From contig JAKSNF010000004.1 in NCBI GenBank assembly GCA_024400115.1, positions 62,001 through 126,000 on the forward strand: a stretch of 64,000 bases of DNA, read 5' to 3'. The stretch comes from Paludibacteraceae bacterium (GTDB lineage: Bacteria > Bacteroidota > Bacteroidia > Bacteroidales > Paludibacteraceae). The notes under the pieces are model-generated. The model searched no databases. It was not told where the DNA came from and worked only from the letters and a program-made list of their open reading frames with translations. Shown piece after piece: positions 7,121 through 15,854 of this stretch (position 1 is its first letter; each line of letters starts with the position of its first letter). The translations under genes were made by a program, and so were the position numbers.

Positions 7121-8049
7121 TCACTAGCCTTGCGTTGTTTTATCTTTTCATAAATCCTATATATTTCCGGCCAAACCATCCTTAGCCACATGGTGAACTT
7201 CAGTTGCGAATAATCTATCTTCTTAGATAAGGCTTTCGCTTGCTTGCGATAGTGCTTATCAAACATATAGGGATATAACCGACCAACCATTTCTTGGTCA
7301 AAATAACGACGAAAATCGGCATTCAGCGCCCGCGCCTCCGCATACTTGTCAATGTAATATGGGATATGCTTTTCTAATGAAATGACCTTATGCATAGCTC
7401 GGTTCTCTGCGTCCTGAACATAATAAGCCAGCACCTTAGTAGAAATTGCACCGCCACCTAATAACAAGAGCCGATACCACATATCCAAATCTTCCCCATA
7501 CTCCATACGCTCATCAAAAAGACCAACCTTAATCAAATTCGCCCTACTACTACTACTACTACTACCGGTCCAAAAATATAAATTCTCCTTCCACGGATTA
7601 TTAACCATACGATGTTGAGCTTTTGTATTATCCATCTTCGGCAACGAGGCACCATCTTTAACCATACAATTCCCTATTCCATAAATGCCAGCCTCCGGAT
7701 ATTCTTTAATAAGGGCTGCCAACTCTTCCAAATAGGTTGAATCCCATAAATCATCCCCATCCAGAAATGCCACATATTCTCCTTTTGCTGCCAATATACC
7801 CGCATTGCGAGCAGAACTGACACCACCATTAGGCTTGTTGATTAGCCTAAATGATGAATCGATGGAATGATGCGCCCTGAGGGCTAATGATGAAACAAGC
7901 CATTGTTCTACTACTTGTTGTGAATGGTCTATGGAGCCATCATTGACAATGATGACTTCATAATCGTTGTACGTTTGCGCGAGTACCGAATCCAAGGTAT
8001 GAACAATGGATTGCGCTTTGTTATATAGTGGAATTACGACGGAAATCAT
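7117..8049 (-). CDS. Family 2 glycosyltransferase
   Basis: A GT-A fold inverting glycosyltransferase of 310 residues that adds a sugar from a nucleotide donor to a glycan intermediate on the cytoplasmic face. Seen: the N-terminal strand and loop MISVVIPLYNKAQSI, NDGSIDHS, NGGVSSARN and the metal-binding DGDDLW, with a downstream EDLDMW. It is close in layout to the next gene upstream, so the two are paralogues. An AGT run codes six serines in a row (GSSSSSSR), where the paralogue has only SSS. A second oddity is a low-complexity insert before PNGG (about residues 52-75). It is the last intact gene of the polysaccharide operon and lies 4 bases after its neighbour. Donor and linkage are unknown. 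Confidence 0.9.
   Translation of the reverse strand: MISVVIPLYNKAQSIVHTLDSVLAQTYNDYEVIIVNDGSIDHSQQVVEQWLVSSLALRAHHSIDSSFRLINKPNGGVSSARNAGILAAKGEYVAFLDGDDLWDSTYLEELAALIKEYPEAGIYGIGNCMVKDGASLPKMDNTKAQHRMVNNPWKENLYFWTGSSSSSSRANLIKVGLFDERMEYGEDLDMWYRLLLLGGGAISTKVLAYYVQDAENRAMHKVISLEKHIPYYIDKYAEARALNADFRRYFDQEMVGRLYPYMFDKHYRKQAKALSKKIDYSQLKFTMWLRMVWPEIYRIYEKIKQRKASE
7544..7565. repeat. CTA trinucleotide microsatellite
   Basis: Seven CTA units plus one C on the plus strand; on the coding strand it gives six AGT serine codons in the glycosyltransferase. Gain or loss of units keeps frame. Confidence 0.9.
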
Positions 8050-8053
8050 ATTA

Positions 8054-8995
8054 TTATTTCATTCTTAATTGATCTAGCTGAAATAGCACGTTACCTACGA
8101 CGCGGGGCGTTTTATATAATAAACGATATTTAGGCGGAATAACTTGATAATCTAATTTTCTAATTGCTTGTTTAGCATCTTCCCATTGAGAACTATCTTT
8201 TCCAAAATAGAACCGCTTAATATGATTCGCAGCCCATCGCATTATCCACTGATAAAAGATGGCATTCGATTGGAATAACGGATCTTTATATTTATCCACA
8301 TAATATGGCAAGAAATCTTTCAGTCTCCGCTCACGTTTTTGAGTCCTATTTTCTGCGTCAAATTGATAATAAACCATATATCGGTCATAAAACGCAACTG
8401 CATGCGTAGCTATGATACGAAACCACATATCCGTATCTTCAGCATATTTGATTCGTTCATCAAAATAATCCACTTTATCAAATACCTCCTTGCGAATAAC
8501 TACCGATGAAGAACAGAACAAATCCGATACTCGCCCGGGCATTTCAAAATAGTGGTCCACATATCCTCTATACACCTCTGGCAAACCAGTAGCTAACTTG
8601 CGAATTAACTGTCCGTTGGATAGTTCAGCAAAATTGATTCCCCACATAGCCGCATCCGGAAAATCTTCAATCATTCTTACTTGTTCGGCAAGATACTCCT
8701 TATCCCACTGGTCGTCCGCATCGAGCAAGGCAACATACTCGCCTTTGGCTTCTCGAATACCACGATTGCGAGCGGAGCAGACGCCACCATTAGGCTGGGA
8801 GACCAAATGGATTTGTGATTTGTGATTTGTGATTGGTGACTTAATATAGTCTTCGACAACTTTATCACTTCCATCTGTGGAGCCATCATTAACGACAATG
8901 ACCTCATAATCCGTATAAGTTTGAGCCAATACAGAATCAAGCGTATGCGTAATCGATTGCGCTTTATTATATAATGGAATTACTATGGAAATCAT
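8054..8995 (-). CDS. Family 2 glycosyltransferase
   Basis: A 313-residue GT2 enzyme of the polysaccharide operon. Seen: MISIVIPLYNKAQSI, NDGSTDGS, NGGVCSARNRG, the metal-binding DADDQW and a distal EDTDMWFR. It shares its N-terminal half closely with the next GT2 gene, pointing to duplication. Between the first two motifs an in-frame stretch is made of near-repeats of ATTTGTGATT on the plus strand (8811-8841), encoding SPITNHKSQIHLV, an insertion-like segment not needed by the fold. Its start overlaps the licD-like stop by 4 bases, so translation is coupled. Acceptor and donor cannot be told from sequence. Confidence 0.9.
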   Translation of the reverse strand: MISIVIPLYNKAQSITHTLDSVLAQTYTDYEVIVVNDGSTDGSDKVVEDYIKSPITNHKSQIHLVSQPNGGVCSARNRGIREAKGEYVALLDADDQWDKEYLAEQVRMIEDFPDAAMWGINFAELSNGQLIRKLATGLPEVYRGYVDHYFEMPGRVSDLFCSSSVVIRKEVFDKVDYFDERIKYAEDTDMWFRIIATHAVAFYDRYMVYYQFDAENRTQKRERRLKDFLPYYVDKYKDPLFQSNAIFYQWIMRWAANHIKRFYFGKDSSQWEDAKQAIRKLDYQVIPPKYRLLYKTPRVVGNVLFQLDQLRMK

Positions 8996-9912
8996 TTCTT
9001 AAGATGTAATATTCGTTTTATTTTTTTCAATATCATGTTAAATTCCCAAGATAGACTGAAATGATAATCGCACTCTGCCTGAATTTTAGCTATAATTGGT
9101 TGTAGCTCTTCTTGAGATAATCTTCTTGTAGAATCCTCAAACAAATATGAATGTTTCAACACTCTTCGCTCTTTTGGGGGTAATTGCATATAATTACCAT
9201 ACGAAATTCGTAAATAAGTATCGTAATCTGCGGGGACGACACATATTCTTCCTTCAAAATCCATTTCTATACCATCACCAAAAACCTCTCTTTTAAACAA
9301 ACCTCGTTGAGGCCAACTATTGTGATAATCCTTAACATAGTCTGTTAGAGCATCTTTATGTTGCATAATTAAATTGTCCCACTTTTGTAAGGGATTACTA
9401 CGCAGCCATTTCCTTCGGCGAAACTTATATCTTAGATACTTTATCCAATATGTTTTCGGAGGAGGGCAAACGGAATAAATGTCATATTCATAATTCATCG
9501 CACATACTTTTTGAGTCCATACCGCATCTTCCTCTTCTGATTCAACATTATCAAGAGGAAACAAATCAATATACACGCCACCTACATATATTGGATTGAC
9601 ATGCTCAATAACCATAGATGTTAACGACTCTAATTTCATCATACAATAGAGATGATTAGCATCGTCTCGATAAGATGCTAATTTAAAATCTTTGCCAAAC
9701 ACCTTATGACGCAAATCGTACAACTTCTCTAAGTCCTTACGTGGCATTAGTACATCTATATCATCATCCCAAGGTATCATGCCTTTATGTCGCACAGCGC
9801 CAAGGCAAGTTCCATAAGCAAGATAATAAGTCAACTGATTTTCTTTACACACTCGTAGAAATTCATCTAAGATTTCTAGCAATTTTTTATTATGTAACTC
9901 TTGCGTATACAT
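8992..9912 (-). CDS. LicD-family phosphotransferase
   Basis: LicD proteins move a phospho-alcohol (phosphocholine, phosphoribitol or similar) from a CDP carrier onto a glycan. Seen: the family core YYLAYGTCLGAVRHKGMIPWDDDID (about residues 30-54), a nucleotidyltransferase-type G-W-DDDID site, and later YIDLFPLDN. The length of 306 is normal. The immediate upstream genes are an SDR and a CTP-using transferase, so the three probably make and transfer one CDP-linked group; which alcohol is not clear. It sits between the SDR gene (next base) and a GT2 gene (4-base overlap). Confidence 0.88.
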   Translation of the reverse strand: MYTQELHNKKLLEILDEFLRVCKENQLTYYLAYGTCLGAVRHKGMIPWDDDIDVLMPRKDLEKLYDLRHKVFGKDFKLASYRDDANHLYCMMKLESLTSMVIEHVNPIYVGGVYIDLFPLDNVESEEEDAVWTQKVCAMNYEYDIYSVCPPPKTYWIKYLRYKFRRRKWLRSNPLQKWDNLIMQHKDALTDYVKDYHNSWPQRGLFKREVFGDGIEMDFEGRICVVPADYDTYLRISYGNYMQLPPKERRVLKHSYLFEDSTRRLSQEELQPIIAKIQAECDYHFSLSWEFNMILKKIKRILHLKK

Positions 9913-10650
9913 TTATTCTCCTTGTATTCGTTTTAACTTATATTGATAACTATCAATTCCAAACTGATGGGGATTTGTATGATACCGTTCTAAGACATCT
10001 TTATAGATATCCTCATATTGCGGAATAAATAATTCTTCTGACTTTTCCGCACGTTTGATAATTTCAGCTGCAAGTTCTGTTGTTAAACTAGGCTCTGTTT
10101 TTCCACCATTAAATGATGTCCCCTTTAACGAACCCGGTGATACTTCTAATATACGATTTTGTGAACCTTGTTCTACTAATTCCACATTGATTGCTTCTAT
10201 TCCTTTGCTTAATGCAGCCTTTGTAGCACTATATACACTAAAGAATGGAGAGCAAAGCCTACCTGCTATACTGACCATAACCGCGCAATAGAAAGGCTGT
10301 TCCCCTAATAAATTATCATAATAGTATCTCAGTATTTTTAACGGTGCTATTACGTTGACAGCAAAAATAGTCTGAATATAATCGAATGATAAATCTTGGA
10401 ACAGTTTTAAATGCCCAAAGCCTGCCGTAATATAAAGCATCTGAATATTCGGGAGTTTAGACAACAATTCTAAATAATTAGATTGTAATAAATCGCAAAT
10501 GATCTCAGTTACTTTATCAGAGACCGAATACTCTGTTGGTAATAGATTTTTGTCCATTACGTACACATTCTTCACATCCTCTCTTTGAATAAGATTAAGG
10601 ACTATTGATAAACCTATACCGCTACTGCCGCCAACCACTAGTGCATTCAT
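9913..10650 (-). CDS. Short-chain dehydrogenase/reductase
   Basis: A 245-residue classical SDR with the NAD(P) glycine motif VVGGSSGIG at the N-terminus, a catalytic Ser (MVSIAGR) and YSATK as the Tyr-x-x-x-Lys pair. The region after the catalytic site (SPGSLKGTSFNGG) is substrate-binding. In context it is likely to form the alcohol group that the neighbouring CTP transferase activates, as TarJ-like reductases do in ribitol-phosphate pathways; this is inference, since the sequence is generic. Its ATG overlaps the stop of the cytidylyltransferase gene by 4 bases. Confidence 0.8.
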   Translation of the reverse strand: MNALVVGGSSGIGLSIVLNLIQREDVKNVYVMDKNLLPTEYSVSDKVTEIICDLLQSNYLELLSKLPNIQMLYITAGFGHLKLFQDLSFDYIQTIFAVNVIAPLKILRYYYDNLLGEQPFYCAVMVSIAGRLCSPFFSVYSATKAALSKGIEAINVELVEQGSQNRILEVSPGSLKGTSFNGGKTEPSLTTELAAEIIKRAEKSEELFIPQYEDIYKDVLERYHTNPHQFGIDSYQYKLKRIQGE

Positions 10651-11102
10651 TTTATTACATCTGGATTAGGTTGATGATCAATCTTATTTATTGCTTCTTG
10701 ATATTGTTCCACTATTTGCTTTTTAATGTTCGTTGTTGAAGCGCCCTCTCCACGTGGAAAGTAGAAGACGGTCACCCCTAAATCCTTGAGATAGTCATAC
10801 TTCCCAACCCAATCGTCGCCGACAACGAAGACATCAATGTTGAGTTTCTTGACCAATTCAGTATGATCAAGTGAGCGTTGAGGTATGACAATATCGGGAT
10901 ACTTAAGTGCTTTGATTATAGCAATACGCTCCTCAAAAGGAATAACCGGTGGATTCTTATAAGAAGCCACTAATTCATCTGTACTAACCCCAACGATGAG
11001 TGTCCCACCTAATCCGCGAGCGTACTCAATCATTTTGAGGTGATTGCTATGGAACATGTCAAATGTTCCACTTGTGTAAACTACTGTTTGTCCGTTATAC
11101 AT
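10647..11102 (-). CDS. Cytidylyltransferase-like protein (TagD/glycerol-phosphate type)
   Basis: A 151-residue nucleotidyltransferase of the HxGH type: SGTFDMFHSNHLKMI near the N-terminus carries the HxxH pair, and GASTTNIKKQI near the C-terminus is the RTxGISTT-like loop (degenerate). Such enzymes couple CTP to glycerol-3-phosphate, ribitol phosphate or a related small phosphate. With the SDR and LicD downstream it forms a plausible CDP-alcohol module for decorating the surface glycan. The ADP-heptose synthase C-terminal domain is also related, so the substrate remains open. It starts 22 bases after the epimerase gene. Confidence 0.82.
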   Translation of the reverse strand: MYNGQTVVYTSGTFDMFHSNHLKMIEYARGLGGTLIVGVSTDELVASYKNPPVIPFEERIAIIKALKYPDIVIPQRSLDHTELVKKLNIDVFVVGDDWVGKYDYLKDLGVTVFYFPRGEGASTTNIKKQIVEQYQEAINKIDHQPNPDVIK

Positions 11103-11124
11103 AATTTATTCGCATTAAACTATC

Positions 11125-12285
11125 TCAAGATTTTCTCCACACCATTTTATTCACAATATTGGTATAGCTCTGAATAATCTTCACAATCTTAGTGGAGACA
11201 TTCTCATCCACATAATCAGGAACGGGGATGCCATGTAACGCATTGGCATTCATAGTCACTGCACAATCGACCGCTTGCAATAACGATTGCGTATCAATCC
11301 CCGCGATAAAGAAACATCCTTTATCAATAGCTTCCGGACGCTCGGTACTCGTACGAATACAGATAGCAGGAAACAGATGTCCTATACTCGTAAAGTACGA
11401 AGATTCTTCAGGAAGCGTTCCACTATCCGAAACAACAGCGAAAGCATTCATCTGCAAGCAATTATAATCATGGAAGCCAAGAGGCTCATGTTGCATAACG
11501 CGTTTGTCTAGTTGGAAACCCGATGACTCTAAACGCTTACGTGAGCGTGGATGGCAACTATATAGAATCGGCATATCGTATTTCTCTGCCATTGCATTAA
11601 TGGCATTGAAAAGCGATAGGAAATTTTTCTCTGTATCGATATTCTCCTCGCGATGGGCACTCAAAAGGATATACCTACCCTTCTCTAAGCCGAGACGCTG
11701 ATGGATATCCGAAGCCTCTATTTGCGCTAAATTTTGATGAAGCACTTCCGCCATTGGTGATCCAGTTACGAAAGTACGCTCCTTTGGCAAGCCACATTCT
11801 GCTAAATAACGACGAGCATGCTCCGAATAAGCCATATTGACATCCGAGATAATATCTACAATACGGCGATTGGTTTCCTCCGGCAGACATTCGTCCTTAC
11901 AACGATTGCCCGCCTCCATGTGGAAGATAGGAATATGCAGACGTTTAGCAGCAATCACGCTAAGACAAGAGTTAGTATCTCCCAGCACAAGAACTGCATC
12001 GGGTTGGACATCCAGCATCAATTGATAACTCTTGGCGATGATATTTCCCATAGTCTCTCCCAAATCTTTACCGACAGCCTCCATATAAATATCAGGATCA
12101 GCCAAGCCTAAATCACGAAAGAAGATACCATTAAGGTTATAATCATAATTTTGACCGGTATGCGCCAAAAGTGTATCAAAATATTCCCTGCATTTGTTAA
12201 TTACCGCTGCTAAACGAATTATCTCTGGTCTTGTACCAACAATAATCAGCAACTTTAGTTTACCATTGTTCTTAAAAGTATTCAT
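11125..12285 (-). CDS. capG: Non-hydrolysing UDP-sugar 2-epimerase (CapG/WbjD type)
   Basis: A 386-residue WecB-family epimerase: MNTFKNNGKLKLLIIVGTRPEIIRLA at the start, then HTGQNYD, MEAGNRCKDECLPEE, and SDSGTLPEE near residue 280, the UDP-binding and catalytic segments of this fold. With capE and capF two and three genes upstream it completes the three-enzyme route from UDP-GlcNAc to UDP-L-FucNAc, in which CapG/WbjD makes the last C2 epimerisation. A UDP-ManNAc-forming WecB role is the alternative; context favours CapG. An odd gene with a G10 tract lies between it and capF. Confidence 0.88.
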   Translation of the reverse strand: MNTFKNNGKLKLLIIVGTRPEIIRLAAVINKCREYFDTLLAHTGQNYDYNLNGIFFRDLGLADPDIYMEAVGKDLGETMGNIIAKSYQLMLDVQPDAVLVLGDTNSCLSVIAAKRLHIPIFHMEAGNRCKDECLPEETNRRIVDIISDVNMAYSEHARRYLAECGLPKERTFVTGSPMAEVLHQNLAQIEASDIHQRLGLEKGRYILLSAHREENIDTEKNFLSLFNAINAMAEKYDMPILYSCHPRSRKRLESSGFQLDKRVMQHEPLGFHDYNCLQMNAFAVVSDSGTLPEESSYFTSIGHLFPAICIRTSTERPEAIDKGCFFIAGIDTQSLLQAVDCAVTMNANALHGIPVPDYVDENVSTKIVKIIQSYTNIVNKMVWRKS

Positions 12286-12289
12286 ATAA

Positions 12290-12453
12290 TTATTCCTTAA
12301 TTAATTTATATATTGCTCTTTTTTGAGTCTCATTATCCATCAATAGAATCTTGTCTTTATAAGTCCCTAATGGATAATACTGATGAAAACGACCACCCCT
12401 GTTTGGTAAGGAAAGTAATTCATATATTTCAAGATTATCCTCACTATTGATTA
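12290..12453 (-). pseudogene. Out-of-frame 3' continuation of the next gene upstream
   Basis: Beyond the early stop of the gene at 12454-13536, the +1 frame stays open from the G10 tract to a TAA at 12290-12292, giving 64 more sensible codons (starting CDNRIRTYG, ending YKLIKE). The extended stop would leave only 4 bases to the capG start, matching the tight packing of the rest of the operon. One extra G in the tract (11 instead of 10) would join both parts into a protein of about 415 residues. Confidence 0.75.
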
Positions 12454-13536
12454 TCATTCCGTATGTGCGAATGCGATTGTCACACCCCCCCCCCTATATA
12501 CTTCGCCATTTGTTGACATGCAAATCACACGTCCGTTATCACCCAATTTTAATTCCTCTGTCACCCAATGTGCAGCGTGAACTAACGGGAATTTGGTTAT
12601 AGGAGAAGCCACTTGATTGCAATCCGGCAAATTAACTTTAGATAATCTACATATATATTGAGGCTCGTCCGTAGAACCTGTAGCATCATTATTCCAAAAT
12701 ACTGATTTTTCTGTGAAGAAGAAGGATAATGTACGATAACATTGTTCAAACGCGCCTATGCGAATCAATGAACGGCAATTATCTTTGGAATAATAGATAG
12801 CAGAACTGCCGTCATTTCCATCCCCATTACCAATAAAGATATAACCGGAGTATGGATCTCGCATCATCACATGCGTATGTCGAGCAAATGGCTCTAACCC
12901 TAAAGAATCATGTTCTGCTTGGGAATAAAAAGTTTGCAACGTATCTAAATAATCATGTTGCACATTATATGAATAAATATGATGTCGTCCCCATGATGTA
13001 GTATATTCTGAGAATAAAAGTTCATCTTCTTCTTTTTCATTTCGAGTCCAAACCATAGAATGGCGTATGCCGGTAGAAGCGGGATTACTAAATACCACCT
13101 TCCATGGTCCATTCAATCCCTGCGAAATAAATATCTTATAGCCATTACGCAACGCGTATAGGTTGCCTTGCCGCACTAATTCCATACCTTCATCATATTG
13201 AATTGGCATCTTACACATCCGTTTCGGCAGTTTATGCGGTAGCTTCACGAAAATAGTATTGTGATACCAAAAAACTAACGTATCATCAAATGCTTGCATA
13301 AACTGAGGTGCGAATAGTTCATAACAACATTTCCTTAAATAATATGGACCCACCTGCCAATCCATATCTTTACATGTTTCTTGAGGTAAATAAGGCGCCG
13401 TCTGCTCTACCATAGAAGGCTGAGAACACCATTCTTTCCATTTGTGTGCATATTTTACCGCCTTGCCTCTAATTAAGAAGGTAAAAATACATAAAGAAGA
13501 AACTATAAGCAATATAACAACACCTAATTTATTCAT
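12454..13536 (-). CDS. Membrane-anchored beta-propeller-like protein, truncated by a G10 tract
   Basis: This 360-residue reading has one N-terminal membrane segment (about residues 5-23, GVVILLIVSSLCIFTFLI) and a body rich in Trp, Tyr and short strands (WYHNTIFVKLP, SQGLNGPWKVVFSNP, YIFIGNGDGNDGSSAIYYSKD). The repeated strand units with G-W and Y-S-x-D turns suggest a BNR/sialidase-like beta-propeller. I do not recognise the family. The final residues YRGGGVTIAFAHTE come from reading through ten Gs and are probably not native: the true C-terminus seems to lie in the next frame to 12290. It overlaps capF by 8 bases and divides the FucNAc genes, so a role in recognising or editing the glycan is possible but unproven. 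Confidence 0.75.
   Translation of the reverse strand: MNKLGVVILLIVSSLCIFTFLIRGKAVKYAHKWKEWCSQPSMVEQTAPYLPQETCKDMDWQVGPYYLRKCCYELFAPQFMQAFDDTLVFWYHNTIFVKLPHKLPKRMCKMPIQYDEGMELVRQGNLYALRNGYKIFISQGLNGPWKVVFSNPASTGIRHSMVWTRNEKEEDELLFSEYTTSWGRHHIYSYNVQHDYLDTLQTFYSQAEHDSLGLEPFARHTHVMMRDPYSGYIFIGNGDGNDGSSAIYYSKDNCRSLIRIGAFEQCYRTLSFFFTEKSVFWNNDATGSTDEPQYICRLSKVNLPDCNQVASPITKFPLVHAAHWVTEELKLGDNGRVICMSTNGEVYRGGGVTIAFAHTE
12485..12494. repeat. Homopolymer of ten C (G10 on the coding strand)
   Basis: A run of ten C on the plus strand, near the 3' end of the beta-propeller-like gene. Such runs slip easily in replication and in sequencing. Its length decides whether the gene stops after 360 codons or runs on to 12290. 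Confidence 0.9.
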
Positions 13537-14746
13537 TCTTTACTACGGGTTCAAAATAGGTATCGGGATGAGCGGAGTCGAATGTTTCGTTCGCCCACAT
13601 AACTGTTACTAAATTTTCTGTATTCGACAGATTTATAATATTATGCGTATAACCCGGCAACATGTGTACGGCTTGGATATTTTCTCCGGAAACTTCAAAC
13701 TCGAGTATCTCACCCTGTTCATCCAACATGTTCCGCATTTGAATAAGTCCATGCCCACTCACCACCATAAAAAATTCCCACTTAGAATGATGCCAATGCT
13801 GTCCTTTTGTAATGCCCGGTTTCGAGATATTGATGCTTACTTGTCCACACTTCTCTGAATGTAATAGTTCTGTAAACGAGCCACGATCATCGACGTTCAT
13901 CTTCAAAGGGAAAGCAATCTTCTCTTTGGGAAGATAACTCAAATACATAGAGTAGAGTTTCTTCTCTAATGAGTTATTCGGAATCTCAGGTATTACTAAA
14001 GTTGTTGGTTGGTCATGGAATTTATAAAGTATGTCTGCCAGTTCGCCTAAAGTGACCTTATGTGTAATAGGAGCAGCGCAATAACGTCCATCGGGACGAA
14101 GGATGGTTTCCACGCCTGCAAATTCGCAGTAATGCTCCTCTCCTTTAAGAGCAAGAATAAGTTCGTGCACCAAATCGTCAATATAGAGCAGCTCTAATTC
14201 TACCGACGGGTCGTTGATTTGTATGGGTAAATCATTGGCAATATTATAGCAGAAAGTAGCCACCACTGAATTATAATTAGGTTTACTCCATTTACCGAAT
14301 AAGTTCGGGAAGCGATAAATAAGTACGCGCGCGCCCGTATCCTTATTATATTGGAAAAAGAGTTCCTCTCCGGCTTTCTTACTGCGGCCATATTCACTAT
14401 CACCAAAACGTCCACTTAATGATGCCTGCAAGGAGGAAGATAACATTACGGGGCAAGTGTTATGGTGACGTCGTAAGGCAGTCAGTAGTTCACCTGCAAA
14501 GCCGAAGTTTTGCTGCATAAACTCGGTCTGCTCTTTAGGCCTATTGACACCTGCAAGATTGAAGACAAAGTCTGCCTTAGCGCAATAAGCATCTAATTGC
14601 TCCGCAGTGGAATCCATATCAAATTCCATCACCTCTTCAACGACTAAGTCCCCATAGCAACGAGCCTTGCCATCGCGGATATTTTTCAACTCCGCGCACA
14701 AGTTCCTACCTACGAATCCTTTTGCTCCTGTCACTAAAATTTTCAT
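13529..14746 (-). CDS. capF: Bifunctional SDR-cupin CapF/WbjC (UDP-L-FucNAc pathway)
   Basis: The N-terminal part is an extended SDR (MKILVTGAKGFVGRNL with the Rossmann GxxGxxG; YGRSKKAGEE as the Tyr-x-x-x-Lys site). The C-terminal ~130 residues are a cupin (GITKGQHWHHSKWEFF with metal-binding His residues, and HNIINL). This fusion is typical of CapF/WbjC/FnlB, which epimerises and then reduces the CapE product with NADPH to give UDP-6-deoxy-L-talosamine derivatives for CapG. Length 405, close to the usual 370-410. It lies between capE (28-base gap) and the beta-propeller-like gene. Confidence 0.93.
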   Translation of the reverse strand: MKILVTGAKGFVGRNLCAELKNIRDGKARCYGDLVVEEVMEFDMDSTAEQLDAYCAKADFVFNLAGVNRPKEQTEFMQQNFGFAGELLTALRRHHNTCPVMLSSSLQASLSGRFGDSEYGRSKKAGEELFFQYNKDTGARVLIYRFPNLFGKWSKPNYNSVVATFCYNIANDLPIQINDPSVELELLYIDDLVHELILALKGEEHYCEFAGVETILRPDGRYCAAPITHKVTLGELADILYKFHDQPTTLVIPEIPNNSLEKKLYSMYLSYLPKEKIAFPLKMNVDDRGSFTELLHSEKCGQVSINISKPGITKGQHWHHSKWEFFMVVSGHGLIQMRNMLDEQGEILEFEVSGENIQAVHMLPGYTHNIINLSNTENLVTVMWANETFDSAHPDTYFEPVVKNE

Positions 14747-14774
14747 AACGATGTATGTTAGACTTACTTTCTAT

Positions 14775-15848
14775 TTATTCAGAACGAATATCCTTGGCTT
14801 TCGCACGCGGTTGCAGTCCTAAATCCTCGCGAATAAAGCGGAGCTTAAGTAACAATTCTTTCATTTCCTCAACATCCAAACGACGCGTATTATGACTATG
14901 ATAATCCTCTATGCGACTAATCTCGTCATTACCTTCAGTAAAGAACTTATCATAATTCAAATCACGTGTATCGCATGGTATGCGAAAATAGTTACCACAA
15001 TCTATCGCCTTAGCCATCTCCTCGCGCGTAACAAGGGTTTCATAGAGTTTCTCACCATGACGCGTACCAATAACTTTGACTTCGGCATTGCCATATTCTG
15101 GACGAAGTTGAGCATAGGTTTGTTTAAGAGCTTCCGCTAAAGTAGTAAGCGTAGCAGCAGGAGCCTTTTGAACGAACAAGTCACCATTCTCACCATGCTC
15201 AAACGCATACATCACCAAATCTACAGCGTCATCCAATGTCATCATAAATCGAGTCATATTCGGATCGGTGATGGTGATAGGTTTGCCTTCCATTATTTGG
15301 TCCACCCACAATGGAATAACACTACCACGGCTTGCCATCACATTACCATACCGCGTGCAACAAATAGTAGTTGCAGCATTCTTACCTAATGAACGCCCTT
15401 TAGCAATCGCCACCTTCTCCATCATAGCTTTACTGATACCCATAGCATTGATTGGATATGCAGCCTTGTCAGTAGAGAGTACCACCACATTCTTTACGCC
15501 ATGAGCAATAGCGGATTCTAACACATTATTAGTGCCTTCCACATTGGTGCGCACCGCCTCCATTGGGAAAAATTCACATGAAGGAACTTGCTTAAGGGCT
15601 GCTGCCGAGAAAATATAATCCACTCCAGGCATCACATTATCCACCGACTGTCGATTACGTACATCACCAATATAAAATTTGACTTTAGGGTTTTGCAACG
15701 CATGACGCATATCGTCTTGCTTTTTCTCATCACGCGAGAAGATACGAATTTCACGAATGTCGCTATCTAAGAATCGACGCAACACTGCATTACCAAAACT
15801 ACCTGTACCGCCTGTAATCAACAGGACTTTATCTTTAAAGATGCTCAT
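14775..15848 (-). CDS. capE: UDP-GlcNAc 4,6-dehydratase/epimerase CapE/WbjB
   Basis: An SDR-type dehydratase of 357 residues that starts UDP-L-FucNAc synthesis from UDP-GlcNAc. Seen: VLLITGGTGSFGNAV nucleotide-binding loop, FSRDEKKQDDMR, AAALKQVPSCEF, STDKAAYPINAMG and SKAMMEK. In this family a Met replaces the usual Tyr of the YxxxK motif (MGISKAMMEK), which is what the sequence shows. It differs from the second family member, pseB at 29531-30559, so the locus makes two different 6-deoxy-amino sugars from one precursor. It stands 6 bases from the glycosyltransferase gene upstream. Confidence 0.93.
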   Translation of the reverse strand: MSIFKDKVLLITGGTGSFGNAVLRRFLDSDIREIRIFSRDEKKQDDMRHALQNPKVKFYIGDVRNRQSVDNVMPGVDYIFSAAALKQVPSCEFFPMEAVRTNVEGTNNVLESAIAHGVKNVVVLSTDKAAYPINAMGISKAMMEKVAIAKGRSLGKNAATTICCTRYGNVMASRGSVIPLWVDQIMEGKPITITDPNMTRFMMTLDDAVDLVMYAFEHGENGDLFVQKAPAATLTTLAEALKQTYAQLRPEYGNAEVKVIGTRHGEKLYETLVTREEMAKAIDCGNYFRIPCDTRDLNYDKFFTEGNDEISRIEDYHSHNTRRLDVEEMKELLLKLRFIREDLGLQPRAKAKDIRSE

Positions 15849-15854
15849 ATTATG

